Assembly (NCBI GenBank): GCA_963921795.1
Contig: OY997643.1
Location: forward strand, 16,551,753-16,615,752
Direction: 5' to 3'
DNA from: Nannobrachium achirus
Lineage: Eukaryota > Chordata > Actinopteri > Myctophiformes > Myctophidae
DNA: 64,000 bases
In this document: piece after piece, positions 35,791 to 46,922 of the stretch
How positions within the stretch are numbered: the first letter of the stretch is position 1
How the letters are laid out: the number at the start of each line of letters is the position of its first letter
The notes under the pieces: generated by a model
Databases searched by the model: none
Seen by the model: only the letters and a program-made list of their open reading frames with translations
What the model was told of the DNA's origin: nothing
Position numbers and translations under genes: made by a program

Positions 35791-36585
35791 CTACTTAATG
35801 TCTGTGAAGTTGCTTGTAAATATTGGTTGTTGCAGGTGGCGTCTTGGGTGTGTGTGTGTTGTTGTGGGGGGGGGGGGGGGTCCACGACCCCCAGGGGGTC
35901 CGCGGAGGTACTGCAGGGGGTCCGCGAAATTATTGCTTGATGAAATAAATACATTTCTTTTACTCTTTTTTCCCCCAAATGTCCATTTATCTTCAAATAT
36001 CTTTTAAAACATTTTCCACATTTATGTAAAAAAATAAAACATGCTTACTGTGCAATTGACATATTGTTGATAGTATTGTAACGCAGGAAGAACTGACAGC
36101 CTATTACCTGTCCCTGTATTACAACAGCCTATTGTGTGGGGGGTTACTCAGAGTAATGCGTCCTCATTGGCTCTCAGGTAGAGCGGGCTGTATTGTGTGT
36201 GTGTTCTCCCTCCATGCGTTCAGTTGTGTTCCGGATTCCAAAAGGTAAAGACGTCTGAGTGTATCTCCGCTTTTACCAGGGAATTACGGACAGACTCACC
36301 GACCACCAGAGACTTTATTAGAGCCAGTAAGAAACTAGTTTCTAGGAGTTCAAGATCATACCTGTATGTCGTTGCTGCCTGCTGTTATTGCCTGTTGTAA
36401 TCCTGACATTTCACAAGTAAACGGAGTTCTGGAAAGTCCTTGTTGTGGCATCCTTTTACCCACTGTGCCTCCCCATATCACCAGAACGTAAGTCCACCAA
36501 GCCCACAACAAATGGTGTCAGCATCGGGATGTATACTGCTTTTAAAAGACATTGATAAGAAGCCTGCACACGAACTGTCGCCGCA

Positions 36586-36882
36586 GCGTGATTGGAAATG
36601 ACACCCGGGCTCCAGGGAAACCCCGCCCACCGAAGCTTTTGATTGGCTGAAGCGGAGCTAGGGAGCGCTCAATTGTAGTCGCTTGGACAGGGCGTTTATC
36701 GTGGGCTTGCCCAGGCCTTACGGCCTGGGCATAAATATAACGATTGCATTCACCACGGCTTCGTAACTCGCGCGGCGCTCCGCCGGCCGCGCGGCCCTGG
36801 TCCGCTGGCCTTCGCGCCGCTTGCAGTGTCGTGGACAATCGAGCGGCTCCGTCTGGAGCCCGGGTGTCATTTCCAATCACGC
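36586..36882. mobile_element. GC-rich MITE (297 bp) nested in the LTR element leader
   Basis: Inverted ends of about 30 bp, GCGTGATTGGAAATGACACC and its inverse, with a 9-bp duplication GTCGCCGCA (36577-36585, 36883-36891). A second, reversed copy lies at 40682-41025. A 9-bp duplication fits Mutator-like elements; no transposase present. Confidence 0.88.
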
Positions 36883-37099
36883 GTCGCCGCACCGAAGCCT
36901 GCAGCACCGTGCTGTGCTAACATAGACTGTGTGCTAGTAACAGCTGACGTCACAGTTGCGTTCACCGGCCGGCTTCCAGGGTCACGTGACCGCTGTCCAC
37001 TCTGGGTCACGTGATTGCTGTCCACTACTGTTTAAAGACTACATTATCAGCGCCAATCTCCGCCTGAACGCCGAGCGCCGATCTCCGCCTGGTAGAAGT

Positions 37100-37158
37100 T
37101 AAAGGAGTACAAAAAAAAAAAAAAAAAGTTAAAAAAAAAAAAAAAAAAAAAAGAGAAG
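37100..37158. repeat. A-rich tract before the gag-like frame
   Basis: Two poly-A runs separated by GTT within the LTR element leader. Confidence 0.9.
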
Positions 37159-38082
37159 ATGGAAAATGATACACAAGGTGCTACTGCCAGCCCAGGACAG
37201 ACACCAACGTTGCTTGGAATATTACAGCAAATGCAGCAGCTGCAACAGCAAATGCAGCAAATGCAGCTGCAGAAGCAACAGCAGAGCCAGCTAGTGCTGC
37301 AACATCTGCAGAGGCTGGGAGGGGCACCAGCAGCACAGCCACATAACCTAGGCCAGGGAGATATTGCTCAAGGCATTGGGGCAACAGCCTCATTTACTCT
37401 CCTTCGTTCTACTACTTCCCGCCCAACTGATCCTCACAGCATGGTCACCATCGACAGATATGAGGCATCAAACTTGACAGTTGAGGAAAACCCAGACTTC
37501 ACTCCAGAGCTAGAAGTCATTCACCAGCGCTCCCTCAACTCGGGCCCTGCTAGACAGTGGAGTGTGGAGTACACCAGCCCGGGACAAGATGTCCGCCGAC
37601 TCCAAAGAGGGGGTGGGTCGGTGCACCCTAACACAGCCACAGCTGCCAGTCAGAACCCACACACCAACCAAGTCAACCAGCGGGTTGCCTATAAAGTGAT
37701 GACAGCCTCACCAACAGCCCTACCACTGCAGCAGGAATTCCATGCAATGCAAGGTGAACTGAAACAACTGAAGGATAAGGAAGCACAAATGGCTGGCGAA
37801 ATCAAACAACTCAGAGAGCAAGTGGGTCAACTGCAACTCACCAGTACACCCAGGGCCGGAATGCACCTTGCTGCCAACGGAGCCCTCTCAAACCGTGCCT
37901 CACAAGAACAACAACGCGGGAGGTCCCCCGCACGGCTGCCAAGCTTTCCAAGTACAGCAGGCCGATTCCGTTCCCCGAGCCCATTTGCCCACCAGAATTC
38001 TACCTGCTATAACTGTGGAGAGTTTGGCCACTACAAGAGGGACTGTTTGCGGTCCCCCAGCCCCAACAGGCCGGAAAACTAG
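37159..38082 (+). CDS. Gag-like protein with one CCHC zinc knuckle (LTR element)
   Basis: 307 residues. The N-terminus is very glutamine-rich (residues about 23-52, MQQLQQQMQQ type), a likely coiled coil; a second charged heptad-like segment lies near 197-222; an Arg/Ser/Pro-rich stretch leads to a single CX2CX4HX4C zinc knuckle (CYNCGEFGHYKRDC) close to the C-terminus. This order fits a capsid/nucleocapsid-type Gag that binds RNA. It lies between the two LTRs and belongs to the element, not the host. No protease or polymerase frame accompanies it. Confidence 0.75.
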   Translation: MENDTQGATASPGQTPTLLGILQQMQQLQQQMQQMQLQKQQQSQLVLQHLQRLGGAPAAQPHNLGQGDIAQGIGATASFTLLRSTTSRPTDPHSMVTIDRYEASNLTVEENPDFTPELEVIHQRSLNSGPARQWSVEYTSPGQDVRRLQRGGGSVHPNTATAASQNPHTNQVNQRVAYKVMTASPTALPLQQEFHAMQGELKQLKDKEAQMAGEIKQLREQVGQLQLTSTPRAGMHLAANGALSNRASQEQQRGRSPARLPSFPSTAGRFRSPSPFAHQNSTCYNCGEFGHYKRDCLRSPSPNRPEN

Positions 38083-38135
38083 AACTGGTCAGGTCCAAGG
38101 GCCCGGGCCTGACCAGCAATGTAAGCAGCCATTTT

Positions 38136-38747
38136 ATGCCTTCTCAGGAAGAAGACCTAACTACCAAAGAAGACCAAACTACCGAAGAAGACCAAACTAC
38201 CAAAGAAGATCAAACTACCGAAGAAGACCAAACTACCGAAGAAGATCAAACTACCGAAGAAGACCAAACTACCTCGCCACCAGTCATTACCATAGGCAGA
38301 GCCGAAATGGAAGGTTCCGGCCTGCTGGCTCCTGTCCAAGTAAATAAACTGCCTGTGGGCTGCAAGGTCCGAGACTGGCCTGTGTATGTGGCACCTATCA
38401 GCAGCAAGATGTTCATTGAATGTGGGCCGGTGCCCGGCTACATAGCTGGGAGGTCGGTAGGAAGTTATGCGGTCTCCAGAGTGTTTCTACTCGGCCTGCG
38501 TCCACCAGAGACTCTATGGAGCCCGCGCCCGAAGAAACCTCCTGACCCCTCCCTCTCTACTCAGCCTGCATCCTCCTGCGACTCGTCTCAGCCTGCATCC
38601 TCCTGCGACCCGTCTCAGCCTGCATCCTCCTGCGACCCGTCTCAGCCTGCATCCTCCTGCGACTCGTCTCAGCCTGCATCCTCCACTGACTCGATCTCTG
38701 GGTCAGAGAGAGATTACCGGGTTTGTTCCAATGACCAAAAGTGGTAG
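38136..38747 (+). CDS. Repetitive open frame downstream of gag (LTR element)
   Basis: 203 codons in a different frame from gag. Begins with an acidic hexapeptide array (TTEEDQ-type, about seven units) and ends with an octapeptide array (SQPASSCD-type, about five units). No known domain. It may be a coding relic or merely tandem-repeat DNA left open; I cannot tell. Some fish LTR elements have a proline-rich or acidic Gag extension, but that is only an analogy. Confidence 0.3.
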   Translation: MPSQEEDLTTKEDQTTEEDQTTKEDQTTEEDQTTEEDQTTEEDQTTSPPVITIGRAEMEGSGLLAPVQVNKLPVGCKVRDWPVYVAPISSKMFIECGPVPGYIAGRSVGSYAVSRVFLLGLRPPETLWSPRPKKPPDPSLSTQPASSCDSSQPASSCDPSQPASSCDPSQPASSCDSSQPASSTDSISGSERDYRVCSNDQKW

Positions 38748-39667
38748 AGCAGTGAAAAGACCTGCCCGCTATGGTTAGCTAAATGTGTCACAGTTTTTGA
38801 GTTTTACTGGGTTTTACAGAAGAATGTTTTGAAATGTTCAGAGATTTTGAATGTTGAATTTGAGTGAATTAAGTGATTACTTTGGGAAAAACTGCAACAG
38901 TATTGCATAGTTGTATTGTGTTCTGTTTAGTACTGATTATTATGCATGTGCTTGTTAACTAATCAGAAGATGCTGAAGGGACTCAGCAGTCTAGAGGGGG
39001 GGTAGTGTAACGCAGGAAGAACTGACAGCCTATTACCTGTCCCTGTATTACAACAGCCTATTGTGTGGGGGGTTACTCAGAGTAATGCGTCCTCATTGGC
39101 TCTCAGGTAGAGCGGGCTGTATTGTGTGTGTGTTCTCCCTCCATGCGTTCAGTTGTGTTCCGGATTCCAAAAGGTAAAGACGTCTGAGTGTATCTCCGCT
39201 TTTACCAGGGAATTACGGACAGACTCACCGACCACCAGAGACTTTATTAGAGCCAGTAAGAAACTAGTTTCTAGGAGTTCAAGATCATACCTGTATGTCG
39301 TTGCTGCCTGCTGTTATTGCCTGTTGTAATCCTGACATTTCACAAGTAAACGGAGTTCTGGAAAGTCCTTGTTGTGGCATCCTTTTACCCACTGTGCCTC
39401 CCCATATCACCAGAACGTAAGTCCACCAAGCCCACAACAGTATTATTGACATGGTTCTCAGTTAATAAGGCATGCCTATATTCATGTTTAAAATAAAAGT
39501 ATGAATATGTTACATATGAAACACAATTTTATACATGAATATAGCCTACAAATGTAGCCTCTACGAGGTGCATGTAATTAAGGGGATCTGCTCCATCTCT
39601 GCATCATTTTGAAGGTCCCTGGCCTGATTGAAGACCCCCGTTCTAAAGTGAACAAGTTGCTTATTTT

Positions 39668-39785
39668 TTTATTGATTGAAGAATGTATTAGAAGCCTGGA
39701 AAACTTACAGTTTTATGACAGTATAGGCCTACTTGTACTCATTGGTACAAGGTCAACTAAAAGGAGATCCTAGTAAGCTTTTCGT
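39668..39785 (-). mobile_element. LINE 3'-end fragment
   Basis: Same tail as 31467-31600: TTGATTGAAGA, ACAGTTTTATGACAGTA and GGTACAAGGTCAACTAAAAGG. Confidence 0.7.
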
Positions 39786-39799
39786 CTTATTTTAAGCCA

Positions 39800-40670
39800 C
39801 TTCATGTATCTCATAACATTGAAAGAGACCGATGGAGCACAGTAGGCTACTTTGCATAGGATATCATCAGTAACAAGGGAATGGGCTTTTTATTGTTTTA
39901 ACCAGTGGTTCTAAGTGGTTGTGGTGGTAACAACGTTTTTTACTTGAGTAAAAGTATCATCAATATTATCAATGTTTCGATCAATTCAGTACAAAGGACC
40001 CCATGGAAACGAGGCTACTTATACTTTTTTGGAAAAATATTTTTAGTAGATCTTGTACTGTACTGTAGGCCTACTGTACTGTAGCCTACTTCTCTGTACC
40101 TGTCTCTGCAAACTGTAAGTAATCAATCAATACAGCAATTTAGAAATAATCTCACAAGTTAAACTCAGGAATTAAAAAATTAATGGTATTAAAATATAAT
40201 TAAAGTAGGCTACCAAGTAGAAAGTGCTCATTATGCAGAATGTCGCATTTGACAAGTTATCAAAATCTTAGCAGAACTATTAGCTTGTTGATGGTTATTT
40301 TCCATACAGCAGTAAGTGCTCATAAAAGCCTAGTGCCTGCCTGGCCCTATAGTTGGTTATTTTAGGCTTGTTTTCCTAGGCCTGGTTGCTTATTTCTCAG
40401 AACCTGGCAACACTACCAGAAACGATACATGACGGAGGATGAGGCTGTTTAGATGCCTCAATAAAATTATACAGTGTGCACATAAAAAAACAATTGATTG
40501 GAAAACAACCTGTGATATGCATTTTTTTTTTATATTCCTGGACCGATTAACTGACAAAGGAGACAAACGTTCAGAAATAAATTATTCACAAGCATGGTCC
40601 AGCTGGCTCCTTCTGCCATGGATTCCAATGCAGTTCACACAACTTCCGGTTCCAGTTTTGGCTCCCATGA
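39800..40670. other. No gene recognised; repeat remnants
   Basis: Includes a TTACTTGAGTAAAAGTATC piece like the repeat at 19906 and CTACTGTACTGTAG words. No coding signal. Confidence 0.45.
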
Positions 40671-40681
40671 GCGTCAATGGC

Positions 40682-41025
40682 GCGACATTGCAAGCGGCGC
40701 GAAGGCCAGCGGACCTTGGTCCTGCTCTTCGCGCCCGAGCGCCGCAGGCGCGAGTGCCCGCGAAGAGCGGGCCAGGGCCGCACGGCCGGCGGAGCGCCGC
40801 GCGAGTTACAAAGCCGTGGTGAATGCAATCGTTATATTTATGCCCAGGCCGTAAGGCCTGGGCAAGCGCACGATAAACGCCATGATAATTGGGCTTTGGT
40901 GCACCTCGCGCGGTCCAAGTGACTACAACGGAGCGCTCCCTACGTCCGGTTCAGCCAATCACAAGCTTCAAAAATGAGTCCGGGGCGTGGTTATCCATCT
41001 TTCCCAGTGGGATCCATAATCACGC
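40682..41025. mobile_element. GC-rich MITE, second copy (344 bp)
   Basis: Reverse-orientation relative of the MITE nested at 36586-36882, sharing GCAAGCGGCGCGAAGGCCAG and AATGCAATCGTTATATTTAT with a CAGGCCGTAAGGCCTG hairpin. Flanked by the 9-bp duplication GTCAATGGC (40673-40681, 41026-41034). Confidence 0.85.
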
Positions 41026-41402
41026 GTCAATGGCGAATGCCCAGCCATTTTGGCGACTCTACCTTCTTTATAGTTATCTTGTCCCAAGTAAGGAAGTGAC
41101 AGGGAATTGTCTGTTGCCAGATATTGCCAAAGAAACAAGCGGCCAGGTCTATGAATAATAAGCCCAATAGAATTAACTACCGGTATGTTCAGTTTTACTA
41201 CTTTACATTTACATTTGAACATAGCAGATCAGCAAACACATTGTGAGCTTGTATGTTTGATATTAAAAAAATATTGAGAAAAAAAAAACACAAATCTGTG
41301 TGGAGGTCCCTGGCACTACATATTTTCAGATGGGAGTCTGCGACTGTGGACAACTATGTTAATCATGACACCAGCCATGTTGCCATAACTGACGCCACTG
41401 AC

Positions 41403-41558
41403 CTGGTGTCTGTTGAAGGTGTGGATCAGGGTTCCATTGATGTAGTTGATGGTGATGCCCAGAGCCACGATGATCACATTCTTGGTCACGGCTGAGCTGA
41501 AGGAGTCCCGGTACACCATGGTCATTGATGCGTTGCTGCTGCCTGCTGTCACATTCAT
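41403..41558 (-). CDS. or131-2-like: Odorant receptor 131-2-like, copy 2, exon 1 (N-terminus and TM1)
   Basis: 52 codons, two substitutions from copy 1 (IIV for VIVM in TM1). Starts MNVTAG with the same two glycosylation sequons; TM1 reads NVIIVALGITINYINGTLI. The donor is CAG|GTCAGT: GT is at 41402-41401, and from intron base +3 the sequence is the end of a hAT-like element (CAGTGGCGTCAG). Phase 0 into exon 2 at 33094. A different hAT-like element begins 48 bp upstream of the ATG at 41607. There is no in-frame upstream ATG as in copy 1, which supports this start for both. Confidence 0.9.
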
Positions 41559-41606
41559 GGTGCAGCTTCACCTGTTTCTATACACATGTAGAGTGTTAGT
41601 CCTGCT

Positions 41607-42008
41607 AGGGCTGTCACGATTATGACATTTTACATGCTGATTAATTGTCTCTCAATTAATTGCGATTAACGATTTAGTTGCGTATTTGTCATTGACAATC
41701 ACATTTCTGTTTGGCTTGTAGGCTTTGAAGTGGCACATGGCAGATATGACACGTAAACTAAATAATATACAAAGAAATGAAGGACATATTTCACAACCTT
41801 ACACTTTAAAAAGAACATTGATAGTGGAAATACGGTAGCCGATCTACAAGCTCGCGACGCGTTGTGAGCTTGTAGATGTAAATGTTTGAACATATATAGG
41901 CCTAAACATCTTTCAACATGTAAGCAATTATGATGATTATCATAAAATAATTGCGATTATGTCAAATAATTGTGATTAGACGATTATATAATACTTGTGA
42001 CAGCCCTA
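41607..42008. mobile_element. hAT-like MITE, AGGGCTGTCACGATTA family (402 bp)
   Basis: Starts AGGGCTGTCACG and ends GTGACAGCCCTA, with 8-bp flank GTCCTGCT on both sides (41599-41606, 42009-42016; edges ambiguous by one base). Holds a palindrome at about 41828-41880. Confidence 0.85.
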
Positions 42009-42056
42009 GTCCTGCTGTCACATTCATGACACAGCTTCCATCTGTTTCTACACACA
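42009..42056 (-). pseudogene. Relic of a duplicated receptor exon 1 start
   Basis: Reads, on the minus strand, a leader like that of receptor exon 1 and then ATG AAT GTG ACA GCA GGA (MNVTAG), after which similarity stops at the hAT-like element. The real exon 1 start of receptor 2 lies 460 bp away. Confidence 0.6.
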
Positions 42057-42114
42057 AGCAGTTAGTTCTACAGCAGCGGTGGCTCCAGAGAATTGTGACC
42101 AGGGCCGCTATGCG

Positions 42115-42410
42115 CAGGGGCGTCAATTGGGTATGGCACATAAAAGTTAACATAAAAGTTACTTTTAAATATAAATCCATGAATGTCTCTTTTTATTATG
42201 TTGTTAAATTACTGTAAAATAACTACAAATGCAAAATTTAACAAAATGCTCACGTTTACTAACATGCCAAGTTTAGCTGCACTTGAACAACCGTTCCAGG
42301 CTGCCATATCCAGCCCAAGAAACTGTAGAAACTGGGAGGAAATAGAATGTACTTCTTAAAATAAATGTATCATGCCTGTTGCTAAGGTATGGCAACATGA
42401 CTGGTGTCTT
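42115..42410. mobile_element. hAT-like element, GGGGCGTCAATTGGG family, internally reduced
   Basis: Starts CAGGGGCGTCAATTGGG; ends near AAGGTATGGCAACATGAC without the last terminal bases. Confidence 0.75.
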
Positions 42411-42694
42411 TTTAGAGCAGGGGATAATGAATTTTGTCAACAAACAATAATGAATAAAAATAGACAAACAAGATTCTCTCGCTTAGGGTATTGATAACTG
42501 AACAGACCAGATCATTGGCAGATGCCAGCTCCAAATCTGTGGACTGGTGATCGGGTCGGGTTTTTGTGAGGCTGAAGATGTTTGCCAGCAAAAAAAAAAA
42601 GTATTAAGTGTGAAAGTTACATTTACTTTTTCTTGCAAATTTCTAAGCACAGTAAACTATCAAACAGTCAAAGCATTGTGCATGCAGTATTTTG

Positions 42695-44528
42695 GGTCCC
42701 ACCCTTTTTTACAGTACACTAATAAGACAAAATAAGACATAATAAAGCCATAATTAAGAAATAATGTGTTGGTAATTAGAACTTATAATGTTTTATTAGA
42801 CAAGAACAAAGACAGAATAAGACAGAATAAAGCCACAATAAGGATGATGTTTTATTACCCCTTGAATGAAACGTAACATATCAGGGTCCCAACAAACTCT
42901 AATAAGTCCTATAAGACCAATCAGGGTCTTAACAAAGTCTACTTATTTAACATTAGGCTTCATTAGAAAATAATGTGCTCTAATTACAAACAAATTAGCA
43001 CTCATTATCACAGAATTGTACTGTACAAACTAATCAACGACAAGGTAATTAGAACTTATCATTTTTATTAGACAGAAACAAAGACAGAATAAAGCCATAA
43101 TAAGGATGGTGTTATTAACCCTTGAATGAAACGTAACAAATCAGGGTCATAACAAACTCTAATAAGTCCTATAAGACCAATCAGGGTCTTAACAAAGTCT
43201 ACTTATTTAACATTAGGCTTCATTACAAAATAATGTGCTCTAATTACAAACAAATTAGCACTCATTATCACAGAATTGTACTGTAAAAACTAATCAATCT
43301 GGTGAGTGTAATTGTCTTTTGTGTGCCTTTCTTAACAAGGGTGCTAAGCTAACTGTTAGCATGAAGCTGCATACTAACAGTTAGCTTAGCACCCTTGTTA
43401 AGAAAGACACACTCACCAGAGATTCTTCATCAAAAGAAAAGGAAACGGTACTCTCAGGTCATCTGGCAGCATACAGTAACATAGAAAATCATTTACTCGA
43501 TGTCTGTAAGGTTAATCACATTTAGTTGCCTCAGAATCAGCTTTTAAAGCTTTGGAACATGTGTCAAAACACTCTCTTAGAAAAACATATGGAGCTATCT
43601 GCTCTGCTGCTGGCTTCCTCCTCTCTTCTTCTGCAGCAGGCAGGGAAAAAATGTGCTCAGGAGCTTCCCCTGGTGGAGAGTTCGGCCATTGTTCATATAA
43701 TAACATCATCCTTATTCTGTCTTATTCTGTCTTGTTTCTGTCTAATAAATTCTAATTACCTTGTTGTTGATTAGTTTTTACAGTACAATTCTGTGATAAT
43801 GAGTGCTAATTTGTTTGTAATTAGAGCACATTATTTAGTAATGAAGCCTAATGTTAAATAAGAAGAATTTGTTAGGACCTTGATTTATTACGTTTCATTT
43901 GAGTGGTAATAACATCATCCTTATTCTGTCTTGTTTCTGTCTAATAAATTCTAATTACCTTGTCGTTGATTAGTTTTTACAGTACAATTCTGTGATAATG
44001 AGTGCTAATTTGTTTGTAATTAGAGCACATTATTTTGTAATGAAGCCTAATGTTAAATAAGAAGAGTTTGTTATGACCCTGATTTGTTACGTTTCATTCA
44101 AGGGTTAATAACACCATCCTTATTATGGCTTTATTCTGTCTTTGTTTCTGTCTAATAAAAATGATAAGTTCTAATTACCTTGTCGTTGATTAGTTTTTAC
44201 AGTACAATTCTGTGATAATGAGTGCTAATTTGTTTGTAATTAGAGCACATTATTTTCTAATGAAGCCTTAATGTTAAATAAGTAGACTTTGTTAGGACCC
44301 TGATTGGTCTTATAGGACTTATTAGAGTTTGTTGGGACCCTGATATGTTACGTTTCATTCAAGGGGTAATAAAACATCATCCTTATTGTGGCTTTATTCT
44401 GTCTTATTCTGTCTTTGTTCTTGTCTAATAAAACATTATAAGTTCTAATTACCAAACACTATTTCTTAATTATGGCTTTATTATGTCTTATTTTGTCTTA
44501 TTAGTGTACTGTAAAAAAGGGTGGGACC
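42695..44528. mobile_element. Foldback DNA element (1834 bp) with empty site
   Basis: Ends GGTCCCACCCTTTTTTACAG and its inverse; 8-bp duplication GTATTTTG (42687-42694, 44529-44536). The sister block has the unoccupied GTATTTTG at 9053-9060. Each half is built from tandem units of roughly 200-250 bp (two on the left, three inverted on the right) sharing TTTAACATTAGGCTTCATTA and CATTATCACAGAATTG. The middle has a hairpin (43308-43426; AAGGGTGCTAAGCTAACTG arms) and about 270 bp of single-copy DNA. No transposase; superfamily unresolved. Confidence 0.9.
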
Positions 44529-44635
44529 GTATTTTGAGCATGTGCTCAGATGACACAAAGCCATCACTAGGCCAGTGCTTCATGCTCACTTTAACATTAA
44601 GCTGCTCCCAGTCTCTAAGCATGTCAGTATACTGT

Positions 44636-44684
44636 ACTTTGTACAGTACAGTACAGTACAGTACAGTACAGTACAGTACAGTAT
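44636..44684. repeat. (ACAGT)n microsatellite
   Basis: Nine or so tandem ACAGT units; the duplicate run is 9165-9206. Confidence 0.9.
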
Positions 44685-45292
44685 ATAGGCTACAGTGATT
44701 CTCCAACATTTTCATGTCAAGGACCTCCAAATTGATTTGTATTGGTTATATGACTGTACATTAATGCACATTATGGGGGCAAATAGTTATGATATAGGGC
44801 CTAATAGTTATGACTATACATTAATTAATTGTCTGATGGAAATGTAAAATGTACAGACTATACAGTATGTATGGTTTGTACATTTTACAATTCCATCAGA
44901 CAAATGCATTTACCGGAATTGTTCGTTTTATTATACCTTGCACTGTGTTTGTTTTTTCCTCTGATTGTATTTACTGTATAAGCAGTGTGTCAGTTCTCCA
45001 AACAGTAGAGTATACAGTAACAGAGATGTACAGAAGGTGTGGGAGATATTCAAGTCAATTGCATTTAATATTTTTTGTTACAATCCGTTTTCAAAATAAG
45101 TTACCTGAGCACGTTTTCTAGTGCTGATGATTATACGTGTTTTGTATGCTCTGTTGCTAGAAGACAAGGTTCTGTTGAACATAACACTCAACTAAAATGC
45201 ATTTCACAGTTTTAATATCAGACACCAAACCATTCCCTCATCTACATTTTACAATTTATATTTAGGCATTCAGTAGACACTATTATCCAGTG

Positions 45293-45859
45293 CAGGGGCG
45301 TCAATTGGGTATGGCAGGGGTATGCAGCTGCCATACCCTGGGTCCAGGGGGGGAAATAAAAGTTACTTTTAAATATAAATCCATGAATGTCTCTTTGTCT
45401 ATCTGTGCTGGTTATTATGTTGTTAAATTACAGTAAAATAACTATGGTCACTTTGTATTTTGATTATATTCTCCAGGCTTGTATTCTCCCCATCTTGAAA
45501 AAAATGGTATATTCCCAGGTTCCGCAGGTCAGCTGCACAGGTGCAATGCATTATTGTTAATTGTGGCACGTTTACTAACATGCCAAGTTTAGCTGCACTT
45601 GAACAACCATTCCAGGCTGCCATATCCAGCCCAAGAAACCGTAGAAACCTGTGTAAAAAAACTGACAAAACTATTTTTTTTTCAGACATTGTGAAAATAG
45701 CCGATCTACATGCTCACAACGCCTCGCAGCGCGAGGTGTTGTGAGCATGTAGATCTGCTATTTTCACAATAGAACCGTGTTATAAAAAATGTAATGCCTC
45801 TTTTCCATGAGGACTCCCATCTTTGCCATACCCTAGCTTTTGCTGAACTGACGCCACTG
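45293..45859. mobile_element. hAT-like element, GGGGCGTCAATTGGG family (about 567 bp)
   Basis: Starts CAGGGGCGTCAATTGGG and ends GAACTGACGCCACTG, followed by CCCATACA (45860-45867), the duplication found on the left of its sister copy at 10656. Contains a full palindrome at 45688-45770. Confidence 0.88.
45688..45770. repeat. Dispersed palindrome, full copy (83 bp)
   Basis: ATTGTGAAAATAGCCGATCT against AGATCTGCTATTTTCACAAT, with ACAACGCCTCGCAGCGCGAG at the centre; only a few mismatches between arms. Confidence 0.9.
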
Positions 45860-46185
45860 CCCATACACCCACACATAGTCAACAAACGACCAGGTAGAGT
45901 GCAAATAACTACCGTAGGACAACAGGTCAACATCAAACCTAACCCTGAACAGAGTCTTAAAAACATGCTATATAAACCAAAAGGTTAGGAGAGCAGAATC
46001 ATTTGAAGGCCCTAAAAAAAGATGCTGTCTGCCATTATCCATGTCAAAACCAACACACGTTACAACACAACTCTACACTACAGTAACAGTTATCCTTACC
46101 TCAGATTAAGCACAGTTTGACTTGAGTTTGTGTGAGTGATTATGGGCTGATTTATATAGATGATATGTAATGAATATGTAATGAT

Positions 46186-46187
<2 letters not shown>

Positions 46188-46226
<39 letters not shown>

Positions 46227-46275
46227 GGGAGAGAGGGAGAGAGGGGGAGAGAGGGAGAGAGGGAGGGAGGGAGAA
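46188..46275. repeat. (GA)n/(GGGA)n purine tract
   Basis: Roughly 90 bp of unbroken purines with a G-run; frames across it are artefacts. Confidence 0.95.
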
Positions 46276-46922
46276 TGAGTCGGCATGGGCCCACTTGCAA
46301 ATCATCTCGGCTGCCGTGTTAAGTGGTCAGACGGGTAGCACCCCTCTTGACCACTAAACACGGCAGTGGGCCACGTGCATTTTCAGAACATGTTTATTTT
46401 AATGATCAATCAATCAATTGTGTACAAAGTAATGTACAACTACCATGCTTTATTAGTTATAACACTCTTTTTCTGCAGCTTATACCCTTTATTTTAGCAG
46501 GCAATACAAATTCAATTTACCAGTGGAAGTATAGATGACCGTGAGGATATTGTATCCAATAGAAGAAAAAATATATATTTTTGCCATTGAATGTAATCCC
46601 ACATTTGCTGATCTATCAACAGCTATGTTAAACAGCAACTCTTTTTTTCCTTTTACACCAGCCTAGTTGTCAATCCTACTGTATGTGTTGAAAGCACTTA
46701 AGTTACTTAAAGTTACAGCCAGGTTACATTAGCCACGGTACAGACATATCTGACACAAATCATACCAAGTTTATGAATACAAATGAAAAAGCATTGATAT
46801 CCTCCTTTAGAATAGAATACTGGCTCAGTCGATATCTTTTCCTGAAAATTCTGTATCAAAATGGACTGTAGAACTGGACTTGAGTTACAACAGTTCACTA
46901 TTTTCCATCTACACAAATCAAT

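Larger units (their letters stand above)
36077..39439 (+). mobile_element. LTR retrotransposon, gag-only, non-autonomous (3363 bp)
   Basis: Two LTRs of 434 bp (36077-36510, 39006-39439) that look identical by eye, TGTAAC...ACAACA, flanked by GTAT duplications (36073-36076, 39440-39443). A TGGTGTCAGCATCGGGAT primer-site-like sequence begins at 36513 and a G-rich polypurine stretch precedes the 3' LTR. It carries a gag-like gene but no recognisable protease, reverse transcriptase or integrase, so it would depend on a relative. Ends and duplications look whole; LTR identity implies very recent insertion. Layout is Ty3/Gypsy-like, but without pol the family is an inference. A MITE is nested in its leader. 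Confidence 0.9.

Noticed and set aside
37990-38060. Host CCHC zinc-knuckle gene of the CNBP type
   Set aside because: A single knuckle in a frame enclosed by identical LTRs with target duplications; it is the Gag of the element.
45794-45988. Short frames across the hAT-like end
   Set aside because: They cross element boundaries and have no homologous frame in the sister copy.
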